Below are positions 26,039-34,680 of a stretch of 64,000 nucleotides of DNA, piece after piece (within the stretch, counting starts at the first letter, position 1; the number at the start of each line of letters is the position of its first letter). The position numbers and the translations under genes were made by a program. This DNA comes from Flavobacteriales bacterium UBA6693 (GTDB lineage Bacteria; Bacteroidota; Bacteroidia; Flavobacteriales; Weeksellaceae): assembly GCA_002454815.1 (NCBI GenBank), contig DKJL01000018.1, positions 1 through 64,000 on the forward strand, given 5' to 3'. The notes under the pieces were generated by a model. That model had not been told where the DNA came from, made no database searches, and saw only the letters and a list, made by a program, of their open reading frames with translations.

Positions 26039-28027
26039 ATGACGTTTGCCGATCAGATAAAAACAGGAATTCCGACCTCACTGCCGGAGCTGCCGCCTTT
26101 TGATAAAAACATCAACCATGCGCCAAAACGTAAAAAAATTCTTTCCGAACAGGAAGAAAAATTAGCCTTAAAAAATGCGCTGCGTTACTTCCCGCCTCAT
26201 TTGCACGCACAGTTGCTACCGGAGTTTCGGGACGAACTACACAATTTCGGCCGCATCTATATGTATCGTTTCCGGCCGACTTATGAAATGAAAGCACGTC
26301 CGATCTCGGATTATCCGGGAAAATCGCTGCACGCAAAATCCATTATGCTGATGATCCAGAATAATCTGGATTATGCCGTGGCGCAGCATCCCCACGAGCT
26401 TATTACGTATGGTGGAAATGGCGCAGTATTCCAAAATTGGGCGCAATATCTGCTGACAATGAAATATCTTTCGGAAATGACAGACGAGCAAACGCTGGTC
26501 ATGTATTCCGGGCATCCGATGGGTTTATTTCCGAGCCATGCAGATGCTCCACGTGTGGTTGTCACCAACGGCCTTACCATTCCAAATTATTCCAAACCCG
26601 ACGACTGGGAGCGATATAATGCGTTAGGTGTTTCACAGTATGGACAGATGACCGCCGGCAGTTACATGTACATCGGCCCTCAGGGTATTGTTCATGGTAC
26701 GACGATAACGGTGCTGAACGCTTTTAGGAAAATCAACCGTTCACCGCGTGGAGGCCTGTTCGTTACCTCCGGCCTGGGTGGCATGAGCGGCGCGCAGCCA
26801 AAGGCTGGAAATATCGCCGGCTGCATTACGGTTTGCGCTGAAGTAAATCCTAAAATGACGGCGGTCCGGCATCAGCAAAGGTGGGTGGACGAGATCTACG
26901 ATAGTATGGATGAACTCATTGCTAGGGTGATAAAAGCACAGCAAAACGGGGAAAGTGTTTCACTCGCTTTTCAGGGCAACGTCGTCGACGTTTGGGAAAA
27001 GTTTTACGAGGCCGGACTGCACATTGATCTTGGGTCCGATCAAACTTCACTTCACAATCCTTGGGCCGGCGGATATTATCCTGTGGATCTGTCGTTCGAA
27101 GAAGCCAATGTGATGATGTCAGAAAATCCTGAATTATTTAAAGAAAAAGTTCAGGAAAGCTTACGACGTCAGGCAGATGCTATTAATAAGCACACCGCGA
27201 AAGGAACGTATTTTTTCGACTACGGTAATGCTTTCTTACTTGAAGCCAGCCGCGCCGGAGCTGATGTAATGTCAGATAATCCCGGTGCCGGGAGAGAATT
27301 TAAATATCCCAGTTATGTACAGGATATTATGGGGCCGATGTGTTTCGACTACGGTTTCGGTCCCTTCCGTTGGGTTTGCGCGAGTGGCAGGCAAAGCGAT
27401 TTACAAAAAACCGACGAAATCGCCTGCCATATTCTGGAAACGATAATGAAAGACGCGCCGCAGGAAATACAGCAGCAGATGCAGGATAACATCACTTGGA
27501 TCAAAGGCGCGCAGGAAAATAATCTCGTGGTCGGTTCTCAGGCAAGAATTCTTTATGCCGACGCGGAAGGCCGTATGAAGATTGCAGAAGCTTTTAATAA
27601 TGCCATTAAAAGCGGTGAAATTGGACCCGTAGTTCTTGGCAGAGATCACCATGACGTTTCCGGCACCGATTCTCCCTATCGCGAAACTTCTAATATCTAC
27701 GACGGATCAAGGTTTACGACGGACATGGCCGTGCAGAATGTCATTGGCGACAGTTTTCGCGGTGCGACGTGGGTGTCGCTTCACAACGGTGGCGGCGTGG
27801 GCTGGGGCGAGGTCATAAACGGCGGCTTTGGAATGCTGCTGGACGGCAGTGACGATGCAGACCGCCGCCTGAAATCAATGCTTTTCTGGGATGTGAACAA
27901 CGGCATTTCCCGCCGTAGCTGGGCACGGAACGAAGGAGCGATGTTTGCGATTAAACGGGCTATGGACACCGAACCGCTCTTAAAAGTCACATTGCCAAAT
28001 CTTGTAAACGAGGATCTTTTTAAATAA
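26039..28027 (+). CDS. hutU: Urocanate hydratase
   Basis: 662 residues, longer than the roughly 550 of Pseudomonas-type enzymes but in keeping with the Bacteroidota form. Urocanase adds water to urocanate to give imidazolonepropionate, the second step of histidine breakdown, using tightly bound NAD+. Supporting motifs: MYSGHPMGLFPSH, the NAD-contacting TSGLGGMSGAQ, FGPFRWVCASG, GRDHHDVSGTDSPYRE and SLHNGGGVGWGE. No hutH, hutI or hutG occurs in the window, so the pathway must be dispersed. A plausible promoter and an upstream terminator make it monocistronic. Confidence 0.95.
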   Translation: MTFADQIKTGIPTSLPELPPFDKNINHAPKRKKILSEQEEKLALKNALRYFPPHLHAQLLPEFRDELHNFGRIYMYRFRPTYEMKARPISDYPGKSLHAKSIMLMIQNNLDYAVAQHPHELITYGGNGAVFQNWAQYLLTMKYLSEMTDEQTLVMYSGHPMGLFPSHADAPRVVVTNGLTIPNYSKPDDWERYNALGVSQYGQMTAGSYMYIGPQGIVHGTTITVLNAFRKINRSPRGGLFVTSGLGGMSGAQPKAGNIAGCITVCAEVNPKMTAVRHQQRWVDEIYDSMDELIARVIKAQQNGESVSLAFQGNVVDVWEKFYEAGLHIDLGSDQTSLHNPWAGGYYPVDLSFEEANVMMSENPELFKEKVQESLRRQADAINKHTAKGTYFFDYGNAFLLEASRAGADVMSDNPGAGREFKYPSYVQDIMGPMCFDYGFGPFRWVCASGRQSDLQKTDEIACHILETIMKDAPQEIQQQMQDNITWIKGAQENNLVVGSQARILYADAEGRMKIAEAFNNAIKSGEIGPVVLGRDHHDVSGTDSPYRETSNIYDGSRFTTDMAVQNVIGDSFRGATWVSLHNGGGVGWGEVINGGFGMLLDGSDDADRRLKSMLFWDVNNGISRRSWARNEGAMFAIKRAMDTEPLLKVTLPNLVNEDLFK

Positions 28028-28413
28028 TTTTCTTCAATTATAAACCCGGCTGTAATTTGAGTACGTATTTTCTTTGCAAAATCGCTGGGTTTTGGGCAGT
28101 CATTTTGAAATGTCAAAATATAACTGTATCTTGGTCTTTTGCAGAGTTAAAAATATGATTTACAGAATCTTATCGATACAAATAATCGACGCCAAAATAT
28201 TGCCGATAGCAAATCTGCATGATGATATCTTCTTGAAAAGATCCAAAGAGTTTCTTTAATTTTCCCTGCCGGATTCAGGGCAGGGCACAACCTTCAATTT
28301 TTTTTCGATTTTAACGAAGTTTTCTCCGCGACTAATAACGCGTGCAATTTCGCGTGCGGCCGGACTGAATCATTTGAATCTTCGTTCTTTCATTTAAAAA
28401 TATTCAGGAAACA
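28028..28413. other. Gene-poor region downstream of hutU
   Basis: 386 bp. A 7-bp GC stem, CCCTGCC (28264-28270) with GGCAGGG (28279-28285), is the only structure I see; it lacks a T tract and may be a leader element for the gene at 28414. A 61-codon frame starting with TTG at 28074 has no support as a gene. Confidence 0.45.
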
Positions 28414-28791
28414 ATGTCAACACAAATCACTTTAACCACAGGAGTTTACGATTTAATCAAAGATCATTTAAGAAGAAAACGTACCACAATTGAGCAGGAA
28501 CAGCTGCTCACGGAACAGCTGCGAAATGCAGAACAGGTACTCCGCAAAAATTTGCCCGAAGATGTGGTAACGGTAAACTGCGAAGTGCGTATAAAAGATG
28601 CGGAAACGCATGAAGAAGAAAAATACCTTTTCGTAGAAACCAAACGCGAAAAAGTAAAAAAAGGAAAATACTCAATTTTGTCGCCGGTGGCTTTGGCTAC
28701 GGTTGGAAACAAAGTTGGCGATGTGATCACATGGCCCTTCGACGAGGGACAAAGAAAGATTGAGATCCTCAGCGTTGAACGGTTAAATTAA
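28414..28791 (+). CDS. GreA/GreB C-terminal-domain elongation factor (Rnk-like)
   Basis: 125 residues. A short N-terminal helical part (about 1-50) precedes the FKBP-like GreA/B C-terminal domain (YSILSPVALATVGNKVGDVITW, then the IEILSVERL end). The N-terminal coiled coil is too short for a full GreA/GreB, so it resembles Rnk, which binds RNA polymerase near the secondary channel. It probably tunes transcription; specific partners are unknown. Monocistronic with its own terminator. Confidence 0.78.
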   Translation: MSTQITLTTGVYDLIKDHLRRKRTTIEQEQLLTEQLRNAEQVLRKNLPEDVVTVNCEVRIKDAETHEEEKYLFVETKREKVKKGKYSILSPVALATVGNKVGDVITWPFDEGQRKIEILSVERLN

Positions 28792-28812
28792 ATTTAAAAA
28801 TAACTAAAAAGA

Positions 28813-28836
28813 AACCTCCTCCGCGAGGTTTTTTTT
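28813..28836 (+). terminator. Rho-independent terminator after the Gre-like gene
   Basis: AACCTC (28813-28818) pairs with GAGGTT (28825-28830) around CTCCGC, followed by a T run. It separates the convergent Gre-like and S41 protease genes. Confidence 0.85.
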
Positions 28837-28845
28837 GTTTTTAAA

Positions 28846-30444
28846 CTAATGTGCTTTATTTCGCGAATTGTCAATTTCGGTCAGAACCCGATACAGGACA
28901 GGATCCTGATGAGAAATAATTTGGTCTATAGTCGGCTTTTCGGGGTGATCCGGCAGCACTCCTTTTCCTGTCATTGTCGGTTCTGCATTGGCGCGGATCA
29001 GCATTAATCCGATCGGTAATTTTAGCTTTGAATTTGGCAGCGTTTCGGTGGAGTATCTGCCTGCAACCGTTCCGTCATTGGCGCCGGCGGTTTCTTCACC
29101 AACCAAAATAGCGCGTTGATCACCTTTAAGTTTTGCAGCCAAAATTGCCGAAGCTGAAAAACTGCTTCCATTGATTAGAAGATAAATGGTTCCGTTAAAA
29201 TTATTTTTCCGCGGATTGTTGCGGGTCAAGAAATTATTGTTCTTCAGGTAAAATGTATCGTCAACTTTTTTTACGGCAAGTAGCGACCCGACGGCGTATA
29301 ACGGATAAGAAAGCGCTGCGACAGGCTGAAGCGCCCAGGGAAACTCAGTAAAATAATCGGCGTGCAGCACAGAAAAACGTGAAGCGACTTCGATATCTTT
29401 AATGAACCGGAACTTTTCCTGCGCCAGATAGGAATACAGATCCGTAATTTCTGCCAGCGATCCGCCCAGGTTGTCGCGCACATCGATGATCAGAAACTGA
29501 CTTCCAACCTCCCTCAGATCTTTGAAACTTCTTTTGTAAAATTTTCGCGAAAACGTCCCAGAAAAAGTTTTAATTTTCATGTAGGCAACTGCGGAATCGC
29601 TTGTCAGAAAACTCAACTCGCGGTTAAATCCATTTGTTTCGGCGTTATAACTTTTTATTTTTCCGCTGTCGGATTTTGCGATGCGCCTCTGTAGACGCTC
29701 TTCCGCTCGCCGCACTTCCCTGGTCGTCTTTTCGCGGTGAATCGTAACGGTCGCCAAAGAGTCATGATTTCTAATAACTACTTGCAGACTGTCCAGCAGA
29801 CCGTTTTTTAAGGTAAATAATTGTGGCCAAAGTTCAGCCAGCGCATATTTCTGAAAAGTAGTGTTATAGCCGTCGCTGCCGACGAGGGGAGCATAGATTT
29901 TTAGCAGCGCAGCGACCGAATCATTTTTAATTTTTATTAATTCCGAACCGACAGGAATTTCCAGATCCCGTTGCAAAGGTCCTTTTACGAAAAGCCGTCC
30001 GTGGTCGATGGCGAAATCATATTTGCTCAGCAATCCTTTGGAATTGCGAAGTTCGCGGCGTGCTTTTTTCGTCAGCTTTGGATAACGCGGAAAGAGCCGG
30101 AGATGCGCTTCCCGAACCTGCACAATCGCAGGCGCCAGTTTCCAGTAAAACTCGTTCGCGCTCATCGGCGCGGTAATATTTTTTTTTACATTATCAAAAA
30201 TTCCGTCCAGTTTTTCTTTCTCTACATAACGATGGAGTTGCGGGTGGAGTTGTGTCAGTTTGGCCTGTACAAAATCAACATCGTTCCGAAGATCTGCAAC
30301 TGCGATGGGTTTTTCTAATTTTTTATTGTAGCGCGCTGCCGATGTGCACTGGCACAAAAGCACCAACGCAAACAGTAATATGATTGGCCGCGTCCGGTTT
30401 TCTCCCAATCCACGATTCGCAAAAGCGTTATTAGCGCAGTCCAC
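28846..30444 (-). CDS. S41-family C-terminal processing peptidase-like lipoprotein
   Basis: Up to 532 residues from a GTG at 30444, two bases after the nicotinamidase stop; a TTG 12 codons later is an alternative, as no ATG precedes the signal sequence. A type II signal (PIILLFALVLLCQCTSA) suggests a lipoprotein. The N-terminal part (about 45-130) is a helical cap (DFVQAKLTQLHPQLHRYV). The peptidase core has DVRDNLGGSL and NGSSFSASA, the latter holding the likely nucleophile Ser, then VGEETAGANDG. It would degrade or trim periplasmic proteins; the target is unknown. Confidence 0.82.
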   Translation of the reverse strand: MDCANNAFANRGLGENRTRPIILLFALVLLCQCTSAARYNKKLEKPIAVADLRNDVDFVQAKLTQLHPQLHRYVEKEKLDGIFDNVKKNITAPMSANEFYWKLAPAIVQVREAHLRLFPRYPKLTKKARRELRNSKGLLSKYDFAIDHGRLFVKGPLQRDLEIPVGSELIKIKNDSVAALLKIYAPLVGSDGYNTTFQKYALAELWPQLFTLKNGLLDSLQVVIRNHDSLATVTIHREKTTREVRRAEERLQRRIAKSDSGKIKSYNAETNGFNRELSFLTSDSAVAYMKIKTFSGTFSRKFYKRSFKDLREVGSQFLIIDVRDNLGGSLAEITDLYSYLAQEKFRFIKDIEVASRFSVLHADYFTEFPWALQPVAALSYPLYAVGSLLAVKKVDDTFYLKNNNFLTRNNPRKNNFNGTIYLLINGSSFSASAILAAKLKGDQRAILVGEETAGANDGTVAGRYSTETLPNSKLKLPIGLMLIRANAEPTMTGKGVLPDHPEKPTIDQIISHQDPVLYRVLTEIDNSRNKAH

Positions 30445-30445
30445 T

Positions 30446-31051
30446 TTAACCCAGAATTGTTACCGTGTTTTCGAGCATTTCATAAATCGCATCTTTGCCC
30501 GCATCGGGTTTAACGTTCACCGCTCTGGCTCCGTTAAAGTGCAGGCAGGTGACATAACCTAATTTGGCGGCATCGATACAGGTGAATTTCACGCAATAAT
30601 CGAGTGCAAGGCCCACCACTTCAAGCAACTGAATATTTTTTTCTTTTAAAAAATCATCTAAACCTGTTTTTACAAAATGGTTGTTGTCCTGGAAACCGCT
30701 GTAGCTGTCGACCTCCGGGTTCTTTCCTTTCTGTATAATTTTAGTCACTTTATCGCGGTTCAGGTCAGCGTGAAATTCTGCGCCAAAAGTGTTTTGAACG
30801 CAGTGATCGGGCCACATAAATTGCGGAATGCCATTCAGAATAATAGTTTCGCCGACAGTTTTGCCATTGTTCGAGGCAAAACTTTTATGGTCAGCCGGAT
30901 GCCAGTCTTGGGTGAGTATAATTTCGTCATACTCGTTGTCCTGCATCAGCAGATTGATATAGGGAATAATTTCGCCGGCGCCTGGCACAGCAAGAGCACC
31001 GCCCTCGCAGAAGTCGTTTTGAACATCAACGATGATAAGAGCTTTCTTCAT
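30446..31051 (-). CDS. pncA: Nicotinamidase
   Basis: 201 residues, isochorismatase-like hydrolase fold. It converts nicotinamide to nicotinate plus ammonia in NAD salvage and would also activate pyrazinamide. The catalytic Asp (VDVQNDF, D10), the metal-binding DWHPADHKSF histidines and the nucleophilic Cys in ALDYCVKFTC are all visible. Cytoplasmic. The S41 protease starts 2 bp after its stop, so the pair is likely co-transcribed although functionally unrelated. Confidence 0.93.
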   Translation of the reverse strand: MKKALIIVDVQNDFCEGGALAVPGAGEIIPYINLLMQDNEYDEIILTQDWHPADHKSFASNNGKTVGETIILNGIPQFMWPDHCVQNTFGAEFHADLNRDKVTKIIQKGKNPEVDSYSGFQDNNHFVKTGLDDFLKEKNIQLLEVVGLALDYCVKFTCIDAAKLGYVTCLHFNGARAVNVKPDAGKDAIYEMLENTVTILG

Positions 31052-31165
31052 AAGTGAGAATTTTAGATTACAATTAAAGTCAACTTAATTTGGTAAATTT
31101 ACGAGACCGTACGGCAAATGCTCCGCCAAACGGAATTATACGCCAAATCGTCAAAACACTAAAGT

Positions 31166-31702
31166 ATGATAAATTTAGAACAGCTAAAATATCCAATCGG
31201 TCCGTACAGCGAACCTGCAGAAATTTCCGATGAAGATGTTGATAATTATATACGCACCATCAAGAATTTTTACGCCCGGCTTAAAAATCTTGTGGGTGAA
31301 TGGAGCGACGAGCAGCTCGACACGCAATATCGGCCGGACGGCTGGACAGTGCGCCAGCTGGTAAATCATTTGGCTGACGTGAGTATGATTAATTATATAA
31401 GGTTCAAACTGGCACTGACAGAAGATAATCCAACTGTAAATTCTTTCAACCAACAAAAATGGGCGGAGCTGCAGGACAGCTTTACCATCGAAATAAAACC
31501 CGCATTACAGACGATAAAAGGCGTGCATAAGCGCTGGACGTACGAGCTTAAATCTCTGACTAATAAGGAGCTGGAATTTTGTTTTTCGCATCCGGAGCGA
31601 AAAGGATTGATGTCGCTTCGCCGCGGTTTGGCCTATTGTTGTTGGCATTGCGATCATCATTTAGCGCATTTGCAAAAACTGAAAGAGCAGGAAGGCTGGT
31701 AA
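31166..31702 (+). CDS. bstA: Bacillithiol S-transferase, YfiT/BstA type (DinB superfamily)
   Basis: 178 residues, DinB-like four-helix bundle. The start YPIGPYSEP and the metal His triad (NHLADV, then W-HCDHHLAH) match YfiT/BstA, which conjugates bacillithiol to electrophiles such as fosfomycin-like or halogenated compounds. Ligands: one His in NHLAD and two in the C-terminal CDHHLAH. The bacillithiol role is supported by the next gene, a YtxJ-type bacilliredoxin. Soluble, no signal peptide. Confidence 0.83.
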   Translation: MINLEQLKYPIGPYSEPAEISDEDVDNYIRTIKNFYARLKNLVGEWSDEQLDTQYRPDGWTVRQLVNHLADVSMINYIRFKLALTEDNPTVNSFNQQKWAELQDSFTIEIKPALQTIKGVHKRWTYELKSLTNKELEFCFSHPERKGLMSLRRGLAYCCWHCDHHLAHLQKLKEQEGW

Positions 31703-31759
31703 ATAATACTTAATCGTCACGCGATTGCTTAATTTTAATCGCATTTAAATTAAATCAAT

Positions 31760-32134
31760 ATGAGTTTTTTAAAAAATATTTTTGGTAGTGATAATGAATC
31801 GCAGGATTCCCGCAGTTTTTGGAAGAACATAACTTCTGATGAAGAGTTGGAAGCGGCGGTTGCAGAATCTTTTAACCGGCCGGTAATTATTTTTAAACAT
31901 TCCACGCGGTGCCACATCAGCAAAATGGTTTTAAAGTCTTTCGAGCAGGAAGTGGCGCAGGCAGACCGCGACATTGCCTATTATTTTTTGGATTTGATCA
32001 GCTTTCGGGGATTATCCAACAAAATTGCCGAGAATTTTGACGTTACTCATCAAAGTCCGCAGATGATTGTTCTGCAGGACGGTATCGCCGTGCGGAACGC
32101 GTCACACCACAGTATCTCGCTAAGCTTAGTGTAA
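31760..32134 (+). CDS. ytxJ: Bacilliredoxin YtxJ-like monothiol protein
   Basis: 124 residues with a thioredoxin-like fold. The redox-active site is KHSTRCHIS, a single Cys where the family usually has TRCxIS, so it is a monothiol de-bacillithiolating type. The start SFLKNIFG, the stretch FDVTHQSPQMIVL (cis-Pro) and the length fit the YtxJ family. It would remove bacillithiol from mixed disulfides after oxidative stress. It lies 57 bp after bstA and overlaps the following Crp/Fnr gene by one base (TAATG), suggesting one transcript. Confidence 0.85.
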   Translation: MSFLKNIFGSDNESQDSRSFWKNITSDEELEAAVAESFNRPVIIFKHSTRCHISKMVLKSFEQEVAQADRDIAYYFLDLISFRGLSNKIAENFDVTHQSPQMIVLQDGIAVRNASHHSISLSLV

Positions 32135-32733
32135 TGGCACAATCTTCAGCGCTAGCACTCTACTTAATAGAGAATATGCAGCTTTCTGAGCAGGAAGCTA
32201 TCTGGCAGGCAGACCGCTACCCCCGAAAAACGGTCGACAAACAAGAAATGTTGCTGCGTGCCGGGGAAATCTGCCGTCAAATTTATTTTGTGGAAACCGG
32301 GCTGTTGAAAATGTACTCAACGGATCGGAACGGCAAAGAACATATCATTCAGTTCGCACCGGAAAATTGGCTGATGTCCGACCGCTCGTCACTGTATTTC
32401 AACGAAAAATCGGAATATTATATTGAAGCGGTTGAAAGTTCAGAAGTGGTCGCGCTCGACTCTGATTTTTTCACGAGCATTATTGATATTGATGCACGAC
32501 TCGCCAGAAACAATGATACTTTATTACAAAAGCATATTCGCGGTTTACAGAATCGGGTGCATTCTTTGCTGGCGGAATCTGCCGAAGAAAGGTATATGGG
32601 TTTCATGGAGACTTATCCCAAACTGCTGCAGCGCGTGCCACAATGGATGATCGCGTCCTATTTGGGTATAACGCCGGAAAGTTTGAGCAGAGTAAGAAAG
32701 GAACTGGCGCGGAAGAATTTCACGGTTATTTAA
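32134..32733 (+). CDS. Crp/Fnr-family transcriptional regulator
   Basis: 199 residues. The N-terminal cyclic-nucleotide-binding-like jellyroll (LLRAGEICRQIYFVETGLLKMY, about 20-120) lacks the conserved cAMP-binding residues and has no Cys cluster, so it is probably neither classical CRP nor an Fe-S Fnr. A dimer helix follows, then a C-terminal helix-turn-helix (VPQWMIASYLGITPESLSRVRKELARK). Translational coupling (TAATG) to the bacilliredoxin gene suggests it responds to redox or thiol stress; the ligand is unknown. A bidirectional terminator follows. Confidence 0.85.
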   Translation: MAQSSALALYLIENMQLSEQEAIWQADRYPRKTVDKQEMLLRAGEICRQIYFVETGLLKMYSTDRNGKEHIIQFAPENWLMSDRSSLYFNEKSEYYIEAVESSEVVALDSDFFTSIIDIDARLARNNDTLLQKHIRGLQNRVHSLLAESAEERYMGFMETYPKLLQRVPQWMIASYLGITPESLSRVRKELARKNFTVI

Positions 32734-32756
32734 GTTAAAAATATCTATTCACAAAA

Positions 32757-32782
32757 AAAGCAGTCATTTAAGTGACTGCTTT
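32757..32782. terminator. Bidirectional terminator between the Crp-like gene and rpoD
   Basis: AAAGCAGTCA (32757-32766) pairs with TGACTGCTTT (32773-32782) around TTTAAG, with A-rich and T-rich flanks for both convergent genes. Confidence 0.85.
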
Positions 32783-32800
32783 CATTTGCTACGAAAAGTT

Positions 32801-33667
32801 TTATTTTCCTAAATAAGATTTGAGGATCTTACTTCTCGTATTATGTTTCAAACGCTTAATGGCTTTTTCTTTAATCTGACGGACGCGTTCTCTGGTAAGA
32901 TCGAAAGTCTCGCCAATTTCTTCCAAAGTCATCGGATGTTTTCCGTTCAGTCCAAAATAGAGGCGTACCAAATCTGCCTCACGAGGAGTCAGAGTTTGCA
33001 AAGCTCGTTCGATTTCGATTTGCAGTGATTCCAACATCAGATCTTTATCCGGGCTCGGAGATTCGCCGGAACGGAGCACGTCATAAAGATTACTGTCTTC
33101 GCCTTCTACCAGTGGTGCATCCATCGAGAGGTGACGGCCGCTGTTTTTCATCGATTCTTTAATATCGTCCTCGCTCATATCCAACACCTCGGCGAGTTCT
33201 TCCGGTGACGGCGGACGCTCGTTTTCCTGCTCAAGATGCGCGTAGGCTTTGTTGATTTTATTGATGGAGCCAATTTTATTCAGCGGCAAACGCACAATAC
33301 GGGACTGCTCGGCCAAAGCCTGCAGAATCGACTGACGGATCCACCAAACGGCATACGAAATAAACTTGAATCCACGCGTTTCATCATATCTTTTAGCCGC
33401 TTTCATCAAGCCCAGGTTGCCCTCGTTGATCAGATCGGGTAGGGACAAACCCTGGTTTTGGTATTGCTTCGACACAGAAACCACGAAACGAAGATTCGCT
33501 TTAATCAGTTTCTCTAACGCTACGCGGTCGCCGGCACGGATTTTCTGTGCCAATTCTACTTCTTCGTCTGCCGTAATCAGATCAACTTTTCCAATCTCCT
33601 GCAAATATTTGTCGAGAGAGGCGGTTTCCCGGTTGGTAACCTGTTTGGTAATTTTTAATTGTCTCAT
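32801..33667 (-). CDS. rpoD: Primary RNA polymerase sigma factor (short RpoD, SigA-Bacteroidota type)
   Basis: 288 residues. Region 1.1 is absent, which is typical of the Bacteroidota housekeeping sigma. Region 1.2 (SLDKYLQEIGKVDLIT), 2.1-2.4 (ANLRFVVSVSKQYQNQGLSLPDLINEGNLGLMKAAKRYD, then ISYAVWWIRQSI), 3 and region 4 with the helix-turn-helix (LTPREADLVRLYFGLN, TLEEIGETFDLTRERVRQI) are complete. This factor recognises the TTTG / TAnnTTTG promoters seen repeatedly in the window. Divergent from the RRM gene. The ATG at 33667 is unambiguous. Confidence 0.95.
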   Translation of the reverse strand: MRQLKITKQVTNRETASLDKYLQEIGKVDLITADEEVELAQKIRAGDRVALEKLIKANLRFVVSVSKQYQNQGLSLPDLINEGNLGLMKAAKRYDETRGFKFISYAVWWIRQSILQALAEQSRIVRLPLNKIGSINKINKAYAHLEQENERPPSPEELAEVLDMSEDDIKESMKNSGRHLSMDAPLVEGEDSNLYDVLRSGESPSPDKDLMLESLQIEIERALQTLTPREADLVRLYFGLNGKHPMTLEEIGETFDLTRERVRQIKEKAIKRLKHNTRSKILKSYLGK

Positions 33668-34151
33668 GTATAATTAACGTCCACTTTAGGACTGCATTAG
33701 ATTATACGACTGAAACGCAGAAAAGGTTACAAATATTTCTACTTTGTAGCTATTAGTTAATTTTGTTTAGTTAAATTGTGAGGCACCTCTGTTTTAAAAT
33801 ATAAGAACGTCTGCAGAAAGACGGTTCTATTCCTTTTTTATTTATTTAAACTTTTGCTTTTCGTCTGCTAGTGTTTCGTTCAGTTGAAATAGGTTGACTA
33901 AAGATTTGCGCTTTATTTTTTTATTGAAAATACTGCAGTAATCAGATAGTATATTATTGACCGTCACTGTCTTCATTTTGTTTTTTTATAATTTAAAATA
34001 ATCATCTTAAATAATTTGATAAAAAACTTGCCGGTAACATATATAATTGTATCTTGCAACCGTTTTTATATCCTGAAATCAATTTTTGTTCATCAATTGT
34101 TGTGTTTCATTTATAATTTCGACAGTATTAATTAATTAATTTTTTTTTAAG
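33668..34151. other. Long divergent region between rpoD and the RRM gene
   Basis: 484 bp, AT-rich. It contains a possible plus-strand small-RNA unit at about 33736-33841 (listed separately) and a weak CTTG/TATCTTG promoter-like pair (34027-34056) that would give the RRM gene a leader of about 90 nt. I found no exact promoter for rpoD. Confidence 0.5.
33736..33841 (+). ncRNA. Candidate small RNA between rpoD and the RRM gene
   Basis: TTTC (33736-33739), an 18-nt spacer and an exact -7 box TAATTTTG (33758-33765) are followed by a terminator-like hairpin: AGAACGTCT (33804-33812) pairing with AGACGGTTCT (33819-33828, one bulge), then ATTCC and a run of T. The implied RNA is about 70 nt. No known family is recognised. 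Confidence 0.3.
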
Positions 34152-34502
34152 ATGAACATTTTTGTTTCAAACATCAACTACGCAACTCAAGAACAGTCGT
34201 TGCACGATTTATTTTCAGAATTTGGCGATGTATCTTCAGCCAAAATCATCACCGACAGAGAAACAGGCCGATCAAGAGGTTTCGGATTCGTCGAAATGGG
34301 TGACGAAGAAGGACAAAACGCAATTGAAGCGTTGAACGGGAAAGAACTGGATGGCAAAGAATTGAACATTTCTGAAGCTAAACCAAGAGAGGACAAACCA
34401 AGAAGAAGCTTCGATAACAACCGTGGAGGCGGTGGTTACGGTGGTGGAAATCGCGGTGGAGGCGGTTACGGCGGAGGAAGCCGTGGCGGTTCTAACTGGT
34501 AA
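34152..34502 (+). CDS. Glycine-rich RRM RNA-binding protein
   Basis: 116 residues. One RRM domain (1-80) with RNP2 IFVSNI and RNP1 RGFGFVEM, then a tail of RGGGGYGGG repeats ending GGSNW. The layout resembles bacterial cold-shock RNA-binding proteins (Rbp) of cyanobacteria and Bacteroidota, which melt or chaperone RNA. The long upstream leader would suit cold or post-transcriptional regulation, but no cold-box was identified. Monocistronic with its own terminator. Confidence 0.92.
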   Translation: MNIFVSNINYATQEQSLHDLFSEFGDVSSAKIITDRETGRSRGFGFVEMGDEEGQNAIEALNGKELDGKELNISEAKPREDKPRRSFDNNRGGGGYGGGNRGGGGYGGGSRGGSNW

Positions 34503-34522
34503 TCAGTGCCTGAATAGATAAT

Positions 34523-34551
34523 AAAGCGACCCGAAACGGTCGCTTTTTTTT
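34523..34551 (+). terminator. Rho-independent terminator after the RRM gene
   Basis: AAAGCGACC (34523-34531) pairs with GGTCGCTTT (34538-34546) around CGAAAC, ending in a T run. Confidence 0.88.
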
Positions 34552-34680
34552 GTGCGTTAAATTAAACAGAGCAACTTTGTTCCCGAGACGAGTGATTTTC
34601 TTCACCCAGGGATTCTGCTCTTTTTTTAAATACGAAAATGTTCCTCGAAAAGTTCGAAGTTTTTTGCAACGATCTTCGTT

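Noticed and set aside
28074..28259. 61-codon frame downstream of hutU
   Set aside because: TTG start, no recognisable features, AT-rich context; evidence is insufficient.
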